A DNA stretch of 32,923 nt, from the NCBI RefSeq assembly GCF_000422585.1, contig NZ_KE383885.1, positions 10,008 to 42,930 on the forward strand, read 5' to 3'. The first letter of the stretch is position 1, and each line of letters starts with the position of its first letter. Under the pieces are notes generated by a model. It saw only the letters and a program-made list of their open reading frames with translations, was not told the DNA's origin and did not search any database. Positions 7,080 to 16,386 of the stretch are shown in pieces. The translations under genes were made by a program, and so were the position numbers. This stretch comes from Hugenholtzia roseola DSM 9546. GTDB lineage: Bacteria; Bacteroidota; Bacteroidia; Cytophagales; Bernardetiaceae.

Positions 7080-7305
7080 TGGGAGTTGAGAATTGAGAAT
7101 TAGGAAATGGGGCTAATACAAAAAAAAAGAGGGAAAACCTCGGCGACGGCTAAATGCCTCGCCGACGGTTTAAACCACATTTGCAACCAATTCACAAATG
7201 AGAGTTGAGAATTGAGAGGTTAGGGGTTAGGAAATGGGGCTAATACAAATACGAAATAAATAAAAAACCTCGGCGACGGCTAAATGCCTCGCCGACGGTT
7301 TAACT
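7080..7305. repeat. Duplicated array-flanking unit (possible leader duplication)
   Basis: Two related segments of roughly 95-105 nt (7080-7173 and 7198-7305) share GAGTTGAGAATTGAGA, then TTAGGAAATGGGGCTAATAC, an A-rich patch, and a hairpin ACCTCGGCGACGGC / GCCTCGCCGACGGT. Each follows a CRISPR repeat end: the first follows the complete last repeat (7044-7079), the second follows a truncated repeat (7174-7197). With minus-strand transcription, this is the upstream, leader-side end of the array. Confidence 0.7.
7174..7197 (-). CRISPR. Truncated orphan CRISPR repeat
   Basis: A 24-nt exact piece of the repeat (plus strand ACCACATTTGCAACC to CACAA) lacks the GCTGTAAAGAT end and the final C. It stands 94 nt outside the array on the leader side. 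It keeps the sense-strand 5' half of the repeat but loses the segment that pairs best with tracrRNA, so it is probably non-functional. Confidence 0.85.
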
Positions 7306-7336
7306 TGTTTGAAGCGCGAAGCTGGAGCTTCGCGCT
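7267..7336 (-). terminator. Double hairpin after htrA, probable terminator
   Basis: The hairpin ACCTCGGCGACGGC / GCCTCGCCGACGGT (7267-7299), followed on the minus strand by a run of Ts, and the perfect 11-bp palindrome AGCGCGAAGCT / AGCTTCGCGCT (7313-7336) lie directly downstream of htrA. The same two hairpin types occur in tandem at 32338-32583, so they belong to a dispersed repeat family that may double as a terminator. Confidence 0.55.
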
Positions 7337-7366
7337 ACAGTTAAAAAGCCTCGCCGACGGTTGCTT

Positions 7367-8884
7367 TTAAATTCCGATAGCGAAAAATCCGCGTCTGCCG
7401 TTGGGGAAGAAGCCTTCTATGAGCAAGCCGCCGCCTGTGTTTTCACGCAGCAGCCCTACTAATTCGGCAGGTGTCGTTACGGGTTTCTTGTCTATGTGGG
7501 TGATAACGAAACCTTCGGGAATCTGGGCTTCTTTAAACTTTCCATCTTTCAACTCCTTTACTTTCAGCCCTTTGCGCCCAAATCTTTCTGCTTCGTCATC
7601 TGTCAGGGCGGCAACCTCTGCCCCGATATTGGGAATGAAAAGCGAAACGGAAGCGTCATTTTTGATAATTTCGGTTGTGCCGATAGCATTTTTTAGCTCT
7701 ACCATCGCCTCATACGCCTTGCCCGAACGCTCGTATAAGACCTTGATTTTTTCGCCCGGACGCTTGCGTGCGACGCGCTCCTGCAATTCAGCAGGGGTAT
7801 TGACCTCGACACCATCTATTTTTTTGAGGACATCGCCCTCTTTGAGTCCTGCCTCGGCTGCACCCGAAGCGGCATTTACCTCTGCTACATAAACGCCCTT
7901 AGTGGAGTTCAAATCCTTTTCTTGTGCCAATTCAGAAGTGATTTCGGCAATGCGAATACCCAAAAGAGCGCGTTGTACTGCGCCGTACTCTTTCAAATCG
8001 GAAACTACTTTTCTTGCCAAATTTGCAGGCACAGCAAAGGAATAACCTGCATAAGAGCCTGTGTTAGTCGCGATGGCGGTATTGATACCGATAAGTTCGC
8101 CGTTGGTATTGATAAGTGCGCCGCCACTATTGCCCGGATTCACTGCCGCGTCGGTCTGGATAAAAGACTCGATGCCCATGCCGTCGTTGCGCCTCAAAAT
8201 ATTGATGTTCCTACCCTTTGCACTCACGATACCTGCCGTAACGGTGGAGGTCAGGTCGAAGGGATTGCCTACCGCCAATACCCATTCGCCTACCCGCACT
8301 TGGTCGGAATTGCCGAAAGAAAGGAAGGGCAAATCTTCTTTGGGTTCTATCTTCAAAACGGCTAAATCTGTCGTTGGGTCTTTGCCAATGAGCGTAGCCT
8401 CGAAACTGCGGCGGTCGTCCATGACAACATCAATGCGGTCTGCCCCCTCGATGACGTGGTTGTTGGTTACGATAAAACCTTTGGCATCTACAATCACACC
8501 CGAACCCGAAGAAAGCGGACGCTCCTGTGCGCCTCCCCCTTGTTCGCGCTCACGATTGGGCATCTCCTCACCAAAAAATTGCTTGAAAAGCTCTTCCATC
8601 ATATAATAATTGCCGCGCGTGCGGTTGCTTACCTTGCCAAAGGTGCGGATATGCACCACCGCAGGGGTAGCTTTTTCTGCCGCCGCCACAAAATTTTCTG
8701 TTCCGCTGGGGTTGCCCATCGGATTGGGGAAACTCGTTGTTAGGAAATTGCCCGACGCATCTGGGTTGAGGCTTGAAACTTGGGTCTGTGGTCTTACAAA
8801 ATAGGTATAGGTAAAGAGTGAAACGCCGCCCCCTAAGATAGCTGCTAAGACAAGGGCGAAAAAGAATCGCATATTTTTTAGCAT
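7367..8884 (-). CDS. degP: DegP/HtrA-family periplasmic serine protease-chaperone
   Basis: This protein degrades or refolds damaged envelope proteins in the periplasm. The 505 residues start with a short cytoplasmic end and a signal-anchor helix (about 6-30), then a linker rich in Asn, Pro and Ser. The trypsin-like domain has the full triad: H143 (TNNHVIEG), D173 (TTDLAVLKI) and S253 (NPGNSGGAL). A PDZ domain spans about 308-396, and a second, more diverged one about 415-500. A Gly/Glu-rich loop (about 108-128) corresponds to the LA loop region. ATG 8884 is used; an ATG four codons later would also work. It stands alone between the CRISPR flank and a 513-nt intergenic gap. Confidence 0.95.
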   Translation of the reverse strand: MLKNMRFFFALVLAAILGGGVSLFTYTYFVRPQTQVSSLNPDASGNFLTTSFPNPMGNPSGTENFVAAAEKATPAVVHIRTFGKVSNRTRGNYYMMEELFKQFFGEEMPNREREQGGGAQERPLSSGSGVIVDAKGFIVTNNHVIEGADRIDVVMDDRRSFEATLIGKDPTTDLAVLKIEPKEDLPFLSFGNSDQVRVGEWVLAVGNPFDLTSTVTAGIVSAKGRNINILRRNDGMGIESFIQTDAAVNPGNSGGALINTNGELIGINTAIATNTGSYAGYSFAVPANLARKVVSDLKEYGAVQRALLGIRIAEITSELAQEKDLNSTKGVYVAEVNAASGAAEAGLKEGDVLKKIDGVEVNTPAELQERVARKRPGEKIKVLYERSGKAYEAMVELKNAIGTTEIIKNDASVSLFIPNIGAEVAALTDDEAERFGRKGLKVKELKDGKFKEAQIPEGFVITHIDKKPVTTPAELVGLLRENTGGGLLIEGFFPNGRRGFFAIGI

Positions 8885-9397
8885 AAGTGAAACAATTTGA
8901 GGTGAAATAATTTGAGTAAGACAAGTAGGAATAAATTAGAAGAAAATCAGACGGAAAAGACGGATTTGGAGAAGTCCATAAAGGCAACACTTATATTAGG
9001 CTGCCTTTTTTCTATACGCAAAAGCAGGGCAAATATGTTAAGAAAAAGTCTTAAAAAGGCTTACACGCCCAATTTTTGTCTGTTTTTCGGCGATTTTCTT
9101 GCTTTTTTTGGAAAGATTAACAAAAAAACAAGCAGTATTTTTCCTTTCTTATCAAAAACGCCTTGCCTTTTTTGGTTTGGCAGGGCTAAAAACGGACAGA
9201 ATGTACAGGCAGAATGTGCTGTTTTGTAACACAACTGACATTTTGGCAAAAATGCCCGTTGTGGGTTTTTGCCTTGCGTTTTTGCCTTTTGTGGAACTTT
9301 TTATGAAAAAAAAGTGAAGCCCCAGCGAAAGCACTTGCCCATGTGTGCTATTTTTTTATTTTTGCAAAAGATTTGCCCACCCTAAAAACCCTCTGCC
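8885..9397. other. Intergenic region between htrA and ppk1
   Basis: This is an AT-rich, 513-nt gap between divergent genes. Open frames here have no family resemblance and skewed composition, so I call no gene. The right end holds the ppk1 promoter. No convincing TAnnTTTG box was found on the htrA side. Confidence 0.6.
9335..9364 (+). promoter_or_regulatory. ppk1 promoter
   Basis: TTG at 9335-9337, a 19-nt spacer and TATTTTTG at 9357-9364 match the Bacteroidota -33/-7 consensus. The ppk1 ATG follows 33 nt after the -7 box. Confidence 0.7.
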
Positions 9398-11602
9398 ATG
9401 CTACCTTTGGAAAAAATACAGGAGATTATACAAGAGAGCAACTACATCAGTCGCGATTTAAGTTGGATACAATTTAATTACCGCGTTTTAGACCAAGCCA
9501 AAAAGGAAAGGCGCAGTCTTTTGGAGCGGCTCAAATTTATAGCGATAGCGGCTTCTAATTTAGACGAATTTTTTATGATTCGGGTCGGCAGTCTGTATAA
9601 TTATTTGGACTACAACAAACAGCGCAACGATTTTTCAAACCTACGTGAGGAGCCTTTTCGCCAAACCCTTTACGCCCAATGTCAGGAATTTAAAGAAAAT
9701 CTGTACGCTTATTTTATCGAAAACTTGGTGAGCAAGTTTGCCGATAGTGGCTTTTCTATCCTCACTACCTTAGAAGATTTGAGCGAGCAGGAGCGCGAAA
9801 AAGTGCGCGACTATTTCCATGCGACTATCTTTCCAATGCTTACCCCGATGGTCTATGACAACCATCATACCTTTCCGATACTGATGAACAAGATTTTGGT
9901 CTTGGGTATCGTAACCAAAGGACGCAACGAAAGCAGCAGCGAGGCAAACAATCGCAAAGCCTCCTTTGTGCAGATTCCGCAAAATCTGCCGCGTTTTTTC
10001 GAAATCGAGCGCAATTCGGGCGAAATCGTCTTTATTCCCATCGAGCTTATCATTCGCAATTATTTGGATATGATTTTTAGGAATGTGGAAATAAGTTCGG
10101 TAACGCTTTTTCGCATCACGCGCAATGGCGATTTTAGCTTAGAAGAAAACGACGATTTGGAAGTAGATGTTTTGCAGGAGCTAAAAAGCAAGCTCAAAAC
10201 GCGCAAAACAGGGCGTGTGGTGCGCCTCGAAATCGAGCAGGGCAATTATTCCACTTGGCTTTTGCGCCTACTCAAATCGCGCTGGGATATAGATGATGCC
10301 AATATTTTCGAGATTCCCTACCTTTTAGACCTAACCTCGCTTTGGCAAATTGTCCGCAACAAAGACCTTAGTTCGGACATCAAGAAAATGCCCTCTGCCG
10401 TTGCACCGTTGGCACTTCAAATTCAGACCGAAGGCGATATTTTTCAGAAAATCAAACGCCGCGATTTGCTTTTGCATCATCCCTACAATAGCTTTGAGCC
10501 TGTTCTGCATCTTTTGGAAGAAGCCGCCGAAGACCCCGACGTATTGGCAATCAAAATCACGATTTACCGCTTGGCGAAAGACTCACGCATTACCAACGCG
10601 CTACTTCGTGCTGCCGAAAATGGTAAAAATGTGGCGGTTCTTTTTGAAGTAAAGGCACGTTTCGACGAGGAAAATAACATCAGAGAAGCCCAACGATTGC
10701 AACAGGCAGGCTGTTTTGTCATCTACGGCATTAGCAACGTCAAGACGCATACCAAATTGATGCTCATTGTGCGAAAGGAAAAGGATAGGGTCGTGCGCTA
10801 CGTCCACATGTCGAGCGGCAACTACAACGAAGATACGGCGCGTCTTTATACCGACGTGAGTTTGCTTTCTACCAAAGAAATCTACGCCCAAGACATTTCC
10901 GAATTTTTCAATGCCATTACGGGTCATTCCGTACCCGAACAGTATCGCCAGCTTATTACTGCGCCCAATTTGATGCGTAAAAAGCTCATCAATCTTATCG
11001 AAAACGAAAAAAACAACGCCTTGCAGGGGCTACCCAGCGGTATTTGTATCAAAATCAATTCCCTACAAGACCAAGAATTTTGCGACGCACTTTACAGTGC
11101 TTCACAGGCAGGCGTACCCATCGAGCTTATCGTGCGTGGCGTGTGCTGCCTGCGCCCTAAGCGCAAGGGTTTGAGCGAAAATATTGCGGTGCGCTCTATC
11201 GTGGGCGACTTTTTAGAACACGCGCGTCTTTTTTATTTTCACAATGCAGGCGAGCCTTTGGTTTATGGTGGCAGTGCAGATGCCATGGTGCGAAGTTTTG
11301 ATAGGCGCATCGAGTCGCTCTTTCAAATCATCGAGCCGCAAGCGCGTCAGGAGGCAATTAGCATTTTAGCCTATAATCTGATGGACAATCAAAATAGCTA
11401 TTTGATGCAGGAAGATGGCACTTATCACGCCTTAGAATGTTTGCCCGAAGTAGAGCCGATTGATGTGCATCGCTTGTTTTTTGATTTGAATTGGGAAAAG
11501 ATAGAAAATGTGCGCTTAGACGCACTCTTCAAAAAAATTGCCCCTGCCACGCCTTCCATGCTTTCCGAAGCGATACAGAACGGTGCAGATTTGGATTTGT
11601 AG
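9398..11602 (+). CDS. ppk1: Polyphosphate kinase 1
   Basis: This enzyme makes inorganic polyphosphate from the terminal phosphate of ATP, reversibly, through a phosphohistidine. The 734-aa length fits the family. The N domain carries SRDLSWIQF (18-26) and ASNLDEFFMIRVG (52-64), both diagnostic. The autophosphorylated histidine is H451 in KTHTKLMLI. The second conserved histidine is H615 in YFHNAGEPLVYGGSAD, followed by the Arg-rich SFDRRIESLFQI. It is probably monocistronic, with its own promoter 33 nt upstream. No exopolyphosphatase (ppx) is next to it, unlike in Proteobacteria. Confidence 0.97.
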   Translation: MLPLEKIQEIIQESNYISRDLSWIQFNYRVLDQAKKERRSLLERLKFIAIAASNLDEFFMIRVGSLYNYLDYNKQRNDFSNLREEPFRQTLYAQCQEFKENLYAYFIENLVSKFADSGFSILTTLEDLSEQEREKVRDYFHATIFPMLTPMVYDNHHTFPILMNKILVLGIVTKGRNESSSEANNRKASFVQIPQNLPRFFEIERNSGEIVFIPIELIIRNYLDMIFRNVEISSVTLFRITRNGDFSLEENDDLEVDVLQELKSKLKTRKTGRVVRLEIEQGNYSTWLLRLLKSRWDIDDANIFEIPYLLDLTSLWQIVRNKDLSSDIKKMPSAVAPLALQIQTEGDIFQKIKRRDLLLHHPYNSFEPVLHLLEEAAEDPDVLAIKITIYRLAKDSRITNALLRAAENGKNVAVLFEVKARFDEENNIREAQRLQQAGCFVIYGISNVKTHTKLMLIVRKEKDRVVRYVHMSSGNYNEDTARLYTDVSLLSTKEIYAQDISEFFNAITGHSVPEQYRQLITAPNLMRKKLINLIENEKNNALQGLPSGICIKINSLQDQEFCDALYSASQAGVPIELIVRGVCCLRPKRKGLSENIAVRSIVGDFLEHARLFYFHNAGEPLVYGGSADAMVRSFDRRIESLFQIIEPQARQEAISILAYNLMDNQNSYLMQEDGTYHALECLPEVEPIDVHRLFFDLNWEKIENVRLDALFKKIAPATPSMLSEAIQNGADLDL

Positions 11603-11762
11603 GCTAAAAAATTGGCACGTCCTACCCAAATGTTCGACTATTAGCCTGCGGTACTTCTGCTTTTGGTAGGAATCTTCAAACTTCTTGGCAGGAAAAAGCC
11701 ACAAGTAGAGCCTTTTAATTAGGGCTTTACATTTTTTTAGGAAAGGAGCAGCTATTTAAAAG

Positions 11763-11792
11763 TTGTCATTTCCAAATAATTCTCTAATTTCG
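11763..11792 (+). promoter_or_regulatory. Candidate promoter of the DUF2723 gene
   Basis: TTG at 11763-11765, a 19-nt spacer and TAATTTCG at 11785-11792 fit the -33/-7 layout with one mismatch in the -7 box. The ATG is 61 nt downstream. Confidence 0.45.
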
Positions 11793-11853
11793 CATTTTGA
11801 ATTACCCAAACTTTGTTTTTTGAAGCCTTCTGAAAGGAACTAATCGCGTTGTT

Positions 11854-14800
11854 ATGAATTTTAAAACCCTCAATAAGTGGATAGGCTGGGGCATTTTTGC
11901 TATCGCTGCCTTAGTTTATACCCTAACTGTAGAAGATACTGCCAGTTTTTGGGATTGCGGAGAATTTATCGCCGTTTCGTATAAATTGATGGTGCCACAC
12001 CCGCCCGGTGCGCCTTTTTTTCTTTTGGTAGGTAGGATATTTTCGTTCCTTGCCTTCGGTGATGTTACCAAAGTAGCCTTTTGGATAAACATGCTCTCTG
12101 CCCTTTCGAGTGCCTTCACTATCTTGTTCCTTTTTTGGAGCATTAGCTTTTTGGCGCGAAAAGTGGTTGCACCCGACGAAAAGACAGGCGAATATCCGCT
12201 CGAAAAGCAAATCGTTATCTTGGGAGCAAGTGCTATCGGTGCTTTAGCCTACACCTTTTCGGATACCTTCTGGTTTTCTGCCGTAGAAGCGGAAGTCTAT
12301 GGCATGTCGTCTTTCTTTACCGCCTTTGTCGTCTGGGCGATGTTGCGTTGGGATACGATTGAGGACGAAAAACAGGCGAATAAGTGGATTTTGCTTATCG
12401 CTTATATGGTCGGTCTTTCTATTGGCGTGCATTTGCTCAACCTTTTGGCAATTCCCGCCTTGGGCTTGCTCTACTATTTCAAAAAATACAAGCAGACCAA
12501 TACGTTGGGCTATCTGACTACACTTGCTTTTAGTGGCTTTTTAGTCGTTTTGGTTACTTATGGGGTCATTCCAGGGTTGCCCTCTTTGGCGGCAAAGTTT
12601 GAAGTGGTCTTTGTCAATGGCTTAGGATTGCCCTTTGGCAGTGGTGCTATCTTTTTTACCTTCGCTATCGTAGGTGGTTTGGTTTATGGCATTTTTTATT
12701 CTCTCCAAAAAAGAAATGTACTCCTCAATACTGCTTTGCTTAGTTTTGCCTTTATTCTGATAGGCTATACCTCTTATGCCTTAGTTGTGATTCGCTCGAA
12801 TGCCAACACGCCCATCGACGAAAACAACCCCGAAGATGTCATGAGTTTTATTTCCTATCTCAAACGCGAACAGTACGGCGACCGTCCGTTGCTTTTTGGT
12901 CCCACCTTTGTAGCCGAACGCACCGATACCGAATACGGCGAAGTCATTTATAGAAAGGGTACGGAAAAATACGAACCCATCGACAAAAAATACATTCCTA
13001 TCTATGATAGTGAAAATCAGATGCTCCTGCCGCGCATTTATAGCCAAAGCGAAAACCACAAGGAACTCTATCGCAGAAAGTTAGGCTTGCAGGAAGGCGA
13101 ACAACCCACCTTTGGCGACAACCTCTTTTTCCTCTTTTCGCACCAGCTTGGACACATGTATTTCCGCTACTTTATGTGGAATTTTGCAGGCAGACAAAGC
13201 GACGAAAAAGAAGCAGGTTGGCTCTCACCCCTTGAAGACCTCAACCAAGAACTGCCTGTAGATATTGCAGGCAATAAGGCACGCGATAATTTTTACATGC
13301 TGCCGCTTTTATTGGGCATGTTGGGCTTGTTCTATCAATCTACGCGCGATTCAAAAAACTTCTTAGTTGTCTTGTGGCTCTTTTTTATCATGGGTATTGG
13401 GCTGGTTTTGTACCTCAATTCACCCCCCATCGAGCCGCGTGAGCGCGACTATGTGTATGCAGGTTCGTTTTATGCCTTCTGTATGTGGCTCGGCTTTGGC
13501 GTGATTGCCATTTGGGACTGGGCAAAAAAATATCTGGGCAGTAAAAATGCCGCCCTTTTCGCGACCCTTGTTTCCTTAGTAGTGCCTGCCTTGATGGGCT
13601 TCAAAGGTTGGGACAATCACGACCGCAGCGGGCGTTATATGTCGGTAGATGTGGCGTACAATGCCTTAGCAGGCTGCCCCGAACAAGCGATTTTATTTAC
13701 AGGGGGCGATAACGACACCTTTCCCCTTTGGTACATTCAAGATGTGGAAGAAGAACGTACTGACGTGCGCGTTGCCGTTCTAAGCTACTGTGCTACCGAT
13801 TGGTATGCTGCTCAAATGAAAATGCAGATGAACGAATCGAAGCCGCTGCCACTTTCTTTGGACGAAAAAAATTACCGACAAGGTAAAAATGATTATCTAA
13901 TGGTAGTGGATAGAGAAGCCTTAGATAGAAAGGTGAATTTGGATACGTATCTCAAATTGCTTAAAGCCGAAGACCCCAAAGTGATGATGACCCTACAAGA
14001 TGGCACTTCTACGGGCAAACTCTTGGGACGTACCTTTGTCCTACCTGTGGATAAGGAAAAGGTCAAAAAGTTGGGTATCCTGCCAAAGGACAAAGAAGAC
14101 CGCATTGCTGACTTTATCGAAATCAAGCTCAAAGGCAATGCTATCTATAAAAATGACCTTTTGGTTTTAGACCTCATTGCAAACAATAATTGGGAGCGTC
14201 CGATTTGTTTTAACAATACTTCGGCAAATACAATGCTCATCGACCTATCCGACTACCTACACGTAGAGGGCATGACGTATCGCCTGCTACCTATTAAATC
14301 CGAAACAGAGCAGGAAACAGGTGAAGTCAATATCGAAGCCATGAAAGAAAATTTGGCAAAGTATCGCTACCGCGGCACAGAAGATACAGAGGCTTATTAC
14401 GATGATGAATACAAAAAATTTGCCTCCTCTATGCGCAATATGTACTTCCGTTTGGCTTTTGCCCTTTTTGAACAAGACCGCAAAGAAGAAGCTCTATTTT
14501 ACATCGAGGAATGTCTGACCAAACTCCCCTACCAGACTTTGGGCTACGACTACTATTCGGGCTATTTTGTCCAACTGCTGCACCTTTTAGAAGAAGATGA
14601 AAAAGGCTTTGCCCTTTCCGACGAATTGGGCAGTAGGGTGATTGCAAACCTCGATTATTTGGAAACTTCAAATGCAAATCTATTTAATTATAGTGAGGTT
14701 TTCCAAAGAAGTAGTACCACTTTGCGCATCTTAGCCACCGTCTATCGCAATTTGGATAGGCAGGCGAATGCCGAAATTCAACAGTTAGAAATGCTCAAAG

Positions 14801-14973
14801 CCTCGCACGACAAAGGCGAAACAGAGCGCGTTTATGAAAAAGAAGGGCAGATAATCAAAGAAATTATGCCTGCCTTTACAGAAGAAAAGCAAAAACGCTT
14901 GGAGAGTTTGAAGGCGCGATACCCCAAACTCAACGAAAGAGCGCAGAAATACGCCGCCGCTTTGGGTGCATAA
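11854..14973 (+). CDS. DUF2723 (TMEM260-like) multi-pass membrane protein, putative GT-C glycosyltransferase
   Basis: This is a large 1039-aa membrane protein. The N-terminal half has many hydrophobic helices; the C-terminal half is soluble and charged, with helical repeats near the end. The family signature is clear: SFWDCGEF (31-38), whose acidic residues D34 and E37 sit in the first external loop as in GT-C mannosyltransferases, then HPPGAPFFLLVGR (49-61), and further on a PIEPRERDYVYAGSFY stretch. DUF2723 is the domain of animal TMEM260, a protein O-mannosyltransferase. Bacteroidota are known to O-glycosylate envelope proteins, so a transferase role in the inner membrane is a reasonable inference, with donor and target unknown. 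It has a candidate promoter and no close partner gene. Confidence 0.85.
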   Translation: MNFKTLNKWIGWGIFAIAALVYTLTVEDTASFWDCGEFIAVSYKLMVPHPPGAPFFLLVGRIFSFLAFGDVTKVAFWINMLSALSSAFTILFLFWSISFLARKVVAPDEKTGEYPLEKQIVILGASAIGALAYTFSDTFWFSAVEAEVYGMSSFFTAFVVWAMLRWDTIEDEKQANKWILLIAYMVGLSIGVHLLNLLAIPALGLLYYFKKYKQTNTLGYLTTLAFSGFLVVLVTYGVIPGLPSLAAKFEVVFVNGLGLPFGSGAIFFTFAIVGGLVYGIFYSLQKRNVLLNTALLSFAFILIGYTSYALVVIRSNANTPIDENNPEDVMSFISYLKREQYGDRPLLFGPTFVAERTDTEYGEVIYRKGTEKYEPIDKKYIPIYDSENQMLLPRIYSQSENHKELYRRKLGLQEGEQPTFGDNLFFLFSHQLGHMYFRYFMWNFAGRQSDEKEAGWLSPLEDLNQELPVDIAGNKARDNFYMLPLLLGMLGLFYQSTRDSKNFLVVLWLFFIMGIGLVLYLNSPPIEPRERDYVYAGSFYAFCMWLGFGVIAIWDWAKKYLGSKNAALFATLVSLVVPALMGFKGWDNHDRSGRYMSVDVAYNALAGCPEQAILFTGGDNDTFPLWYIQDVEEERTDVRVAVLSYCATDWYAAQMKMQMNESKPLPLSLDEKNYRQGKNDYLMVVDREALDRKVNLDTYLKLLKAEDPKVMMTLQDGTSTGKLLGRTFVLPVDKEKVKKLGILPKDKEDRIADFIEIKLKGNAIYKNDLLVLDLIANNNWERPICFNNTSANTMLIDLSDYLHVEGMTYRLLPIKSETEQETGEVNIEAMKENLAKYRYRGTEDTEAYYDDEYKKFASSMRNMYFRLAFALFEQDRKEEALFYIEECLTKLPYQTLGYDYYSGYFVQLLHLLEEDEKGFALSDELGSRVIANLDYLETSNANLFNYSEVFQRSSTTLRILATVYRNLDRQANAEIQQLEMLKASHDKGETERVYEKEGQIIKEIMPAFTEEKQKRLESLKARYPKLNERAQKYAAALGA

Positions 14974-15007
14974 AAGTTGGCATTGGCGGCGCGTTGCCCA
15001 TAAAAAG

Positions 15008-15067
15008 GGATAGAAAAAGGGGGATAGTTGGATAAGCGGTATCCCCCTCTGGCTTCAATTTCTATCC
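15008..15067. repeat. Nested inverted repeats after the DUF2723 gene
   Basis: GGATAGAAA (15008-15016) pairs with TTTCTATCC (15059-15067). Inside it, AGGGGGATA (15018-15026) pairs with TATCCCCCT (15040-15048). It may serve as an mRNA 3' end structure or terminator, though no T-run follows. Just to the right (15088-15134) are three imperfect tandem copies of a GTCAAATTACT-like 15-mer. Confidence 0.5.
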
Positions 15068-15191
15068 AAAAATTGTCTTAACAAAATTATCTTAGTCAAA
15101 CTACTCTCGTCAAATTACTTTCGTCAAATTATTCCCAATAGTAGGTGCTAAGAAGGGTTATCGCCTTAGCATTTAAAACCTTACCTTCACG

Positions 15192-15518
15192 ATGCAAGCC
15201 GAAGATGTTTTTGCGCTGGTACGCCTCATTCCTGCGGGCAGAGTAACTACCTACGGTGCTATCGCCACTTATTTGGGCGGCGTGGCAAGGGGCGCACGCA
15301 TGGTGGGCTGGTTTCTCAATCAGAGTTTTTCTCAAACAGAAGACCCCGTTCCTGCCCATCGTGTCGTGAATCGCTTGGGTAGGCTAACGGGCAAGACGCA
15401 TTTTCCTACCCCTACGCTTATGCAGGAGCTTTTAGAAAAAGAAGGCATTAAGGTAGAAGATGATGCGATTGTAGATTTTGAAAAGCACCTCTGGCTTCCT
15501 GAAAAAGAACTGCTTTAA
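15192..15518 (+). CDS. Alkyltransferase-like (ATL) DNA-damage recognition protein
   Basis: This is a 108-aa protein matching only the DNA-binding domain of O6-alkylguanine transferases. ATL proteins flip alkylated guanines and hand them to nucleotide excision repair without removing the alkyl group. The helix-turn-helix and Tyr are seen in RVTTYGAIATYLGG (Y21), and the arginine finger in GARMVGW (R36). The active-site motif, PCHR in true AGT, is PAHR here (54-57), so the acceptor cysteine is replaced by Ala55 and transferase activity is not expected. ATG 15192 starts at the usual place. It is not clearly in an operon. Confidence 0.9.
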   Translation: MQAEDVFALVRLIPAGRVTTYGAIATYLGGVARGARMVGWFLNQSFSQTEDPVPAHRVVNRLGRLTGKTHFPTPTLMQELLEKEGIKVEDDAIVDFEKHLWLPEKELL

Positions 15519-15651
15519 GAGAAATAGGCACGATTTTATGACTTTCTTTTGACGATTTCCTCTGACGATTTCCTCGTGACGACCTCTTTTTGTCATTTAT
15601 TTGAAGTCTGCCTATTTTGTTGCTTTTTCTCACCTTTTTATACCGATTGAA

Positions 15652-16383
15652 ATGAACATGGAAAAAAAATCGCTCCTAAAATCGCTTTGTTTTTTGCTTT
15701 TGCTTGCCACAAGCCTCTCCGCTTGCAGTCCGCAGCAAATTGCAGGCTTGCTTGCCAATGTCCCCCTTTCGCCCTCTGAAATTGCATCAGGTTTGAGAGA
15801 AGCCCTGACACAAGGCGTAAAAAAAGGGCTATTAAGCCTTATGGCGCAAGATGGCTTTTTCAATAATAATTTAGTGCGGATACCTTTTCCACCAGAAACC
15901 CAAAAAGTAGCCGAGCGTTTGAGCGATTTGGGTTTGAAATCGGAAGTAGATAAATTTGTCAAGACCCTTAACGCAGGTGCGTCCGAAGCCTGCAAAGAAG
16001 CCGAACCTATTTTTGTCAATGCCATTAAAAGCATGACCATTCAAGATGCGATGGGTATTTTGAAGGGGAAAGACGACGAGGCTACGCAATACCTCAAACG
16101 CACAACCGAAGAAAGTTTGGTTTCGCTTTTCAGACCCGTCATCAAAAGAAATTTAGACAAAGTAAATGCTACGCGCTTGTATGGCGATTTGGTGAGCCGT
16201 TACAATAAAATTCCTTTGGTGCAAAAGGTCAATCCCGACTTAGACGATTATGCCACGCGTGCAGCCGTAGATGGCGTTTTCAAAATGATAGCGCAGGAAG
16301 AGGGCAAAATCCGACGCGACCCCGTAGCACGTACTACTGAACTTTTGAAGCGTGTCTTTGCACAAGCTCCTCAAAATCAATAG
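15652..16383 (+). CDS. DUF4197 family lipoprotein
   Basis: This is a predicted lipoprotein of 243 aa: a short basic N-terminus, a Leu-rich signal helix (about 8-22) and a lipobox LSAC with the lipidated Cys at 25. The mature part is alpha-helical and carries the DUF4197 signature: a GLREAL-type helix near the start, then YNKIPLVQKVNPDLDDYATRAA and a DPVARTTELLKRVF tail. The function of the family is not known. The frame is open to 15601, but ATG 15652 (or 15658) gives a normal signal peptide. The Spo0M-like gene starts 3 nt after its stop, so the two are almost certainly cotranscribed. Confidence 0.88.
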   Translation: MNMEKKSLLKSLCFLLLLATSLSACSPQQIAGLLANVPLSPSEIASGLREALTQGVKKGLLSLMAQDGFFNNNLVRIPFPPETQKVAERLSDLGLKSEVDKFVKTLNAGASEACKEAEPIFVNAIKSMTIQDAMGILKGKDDEATQYLKRTTEESLVSLFRPVIKRNLDKVNATRLYGDLVSRYNKIPLVQKVNPDLDDYATRAAVDGVFKMIAQEEGKIRRDPVARTTELLKRVFAQAPQNQ

Positions 16384-16386
16384 CTT

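Noticed and set aside
8912-9334. Several small open frames in the htrA-ppk1 gap
   Set aside because: They overlap one another on both strands, are rich in Phe, Lys and Leu from AT-rich DNA, and have no recognisable domain.
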